64,000 nucleotides of DNA, from contig NZ_CP040977.1 in the NCBI RefSeq assembly GCF_006364435.1, forward strand, positions 620,001 through 684,000. Reading direction: 5' to 3'. The position numbers and the translations under genes were made by a program. Shown one piece after another: positions 63,731 through 64,000 of the stretch (within the stretch, counting starts at the first letter, position 1; every line of letters begins with the position of its first letter). The notes under the pieces were generated by a model. The model was not told where the DNA came from. It did not search any database and saw only the letters and a program-made list of their open reading frames with translations. The stretch comes from Candidatus Methylopumilus universalis. GTDB taxonomy: Bacteria; Pseudomonadota; Gammaproteobacteria; Burkholderiales; Methylophilaceae.

Positions 63731-64000
<270 letters not shown>

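Overview
The window is a compact, visibly AT-rich chromosomal segment of a betaproteobacterium. The best guess is a small-genome methylotroph of the Methylophilales (Candidatus Methylopumilus/OM43-like). This rests on the rpsF-priB-rpsR-rplI order, the HpnC/HpnD pair, membrane malate:quinone oxidoreductase, a two-subunit pyruvate carboxylase, tight ATGA-coupled operons and frequent TTG/GTG starts. The taxon is an inference; no rRNA gene is present.

Layout. 1-16.4 kb: end of rnr, rlmB, mqo, an LPS-type glycosyltransferase, tRNA-Asn, an aspartate aminotransferase, a secreted protease-TPR protein, uvrB, the rpsF-priB-rpsR-rplI operon, dnaB-alr-radA, hpnC-hpnD, an MTA/MTI phosphorylase with def, and tRNA-Ser(UGA). 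16.45-25.50 kb: an integrative element of about 9 kb inserted at the 3' end of tRNA-Ser. It is bounded by a 14-bp direct repeat and carries a tyrosine integrase, an unknown coupled gene, an AlpA regulator, a RepA-like helicase, metal-handling genes (a CDF transporter, MerP-like and MerT-like proteins, a CzcI-like protein, an outer-membrane protein, a small Met/His peptide) and a small regulator/membrane-protein cluster. 25.5-31.1 kb: a fused double glycosyltransferase, glnD and map. 31.1-45.3 kb: the envelope/translation cluster rpsB-tsf-pyrH-frr-uppS-cdsA-dxr-rseP-bamA-skp-lpxD-fabZ-lpxA-lpxB-rnhB. 45.3-49.9 kb (minus strand): an RsmI-like methylase, maf, pycB and pycA. 49.96-61.9 kb: yceD-rpmF-plsX-fabH-fabD-fabG-acpP-fabF-pabC-mltG-tmk-holB-tatD, an MBL-fold protein and three small conserved genes. 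62-64 kb: an outer-membrane protein with tandem repeats in its leader and signal sequence, a TPR protein and the end of ligA.

The core clusters link translation, isoprenoid/undecaprenyl supply, lipid A, outer-membrane assembly and fatty-acid synthesis in the usual proteobacterial way.

The most unusual region is the island. It contains three progressively shorter copies (38, 34 and 14 nt) of the 5' end of a Lys(CUU)-type tRNA gene, each with the same upstream sequence. Two of them face a minus-strand cargo gene, as if truncated tRNA genes bring promoters with them. A 19-bp GTGTGCTT-containing repeat closes two of the cargo blocks, and paired TTTTGTCCA motifs with identical 12-bp spacing lie inside both ends. 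The whole looks like a cassette-accreting, tRNA-targeted element, comparable in spirit to tycheposons and P4-type satellites.
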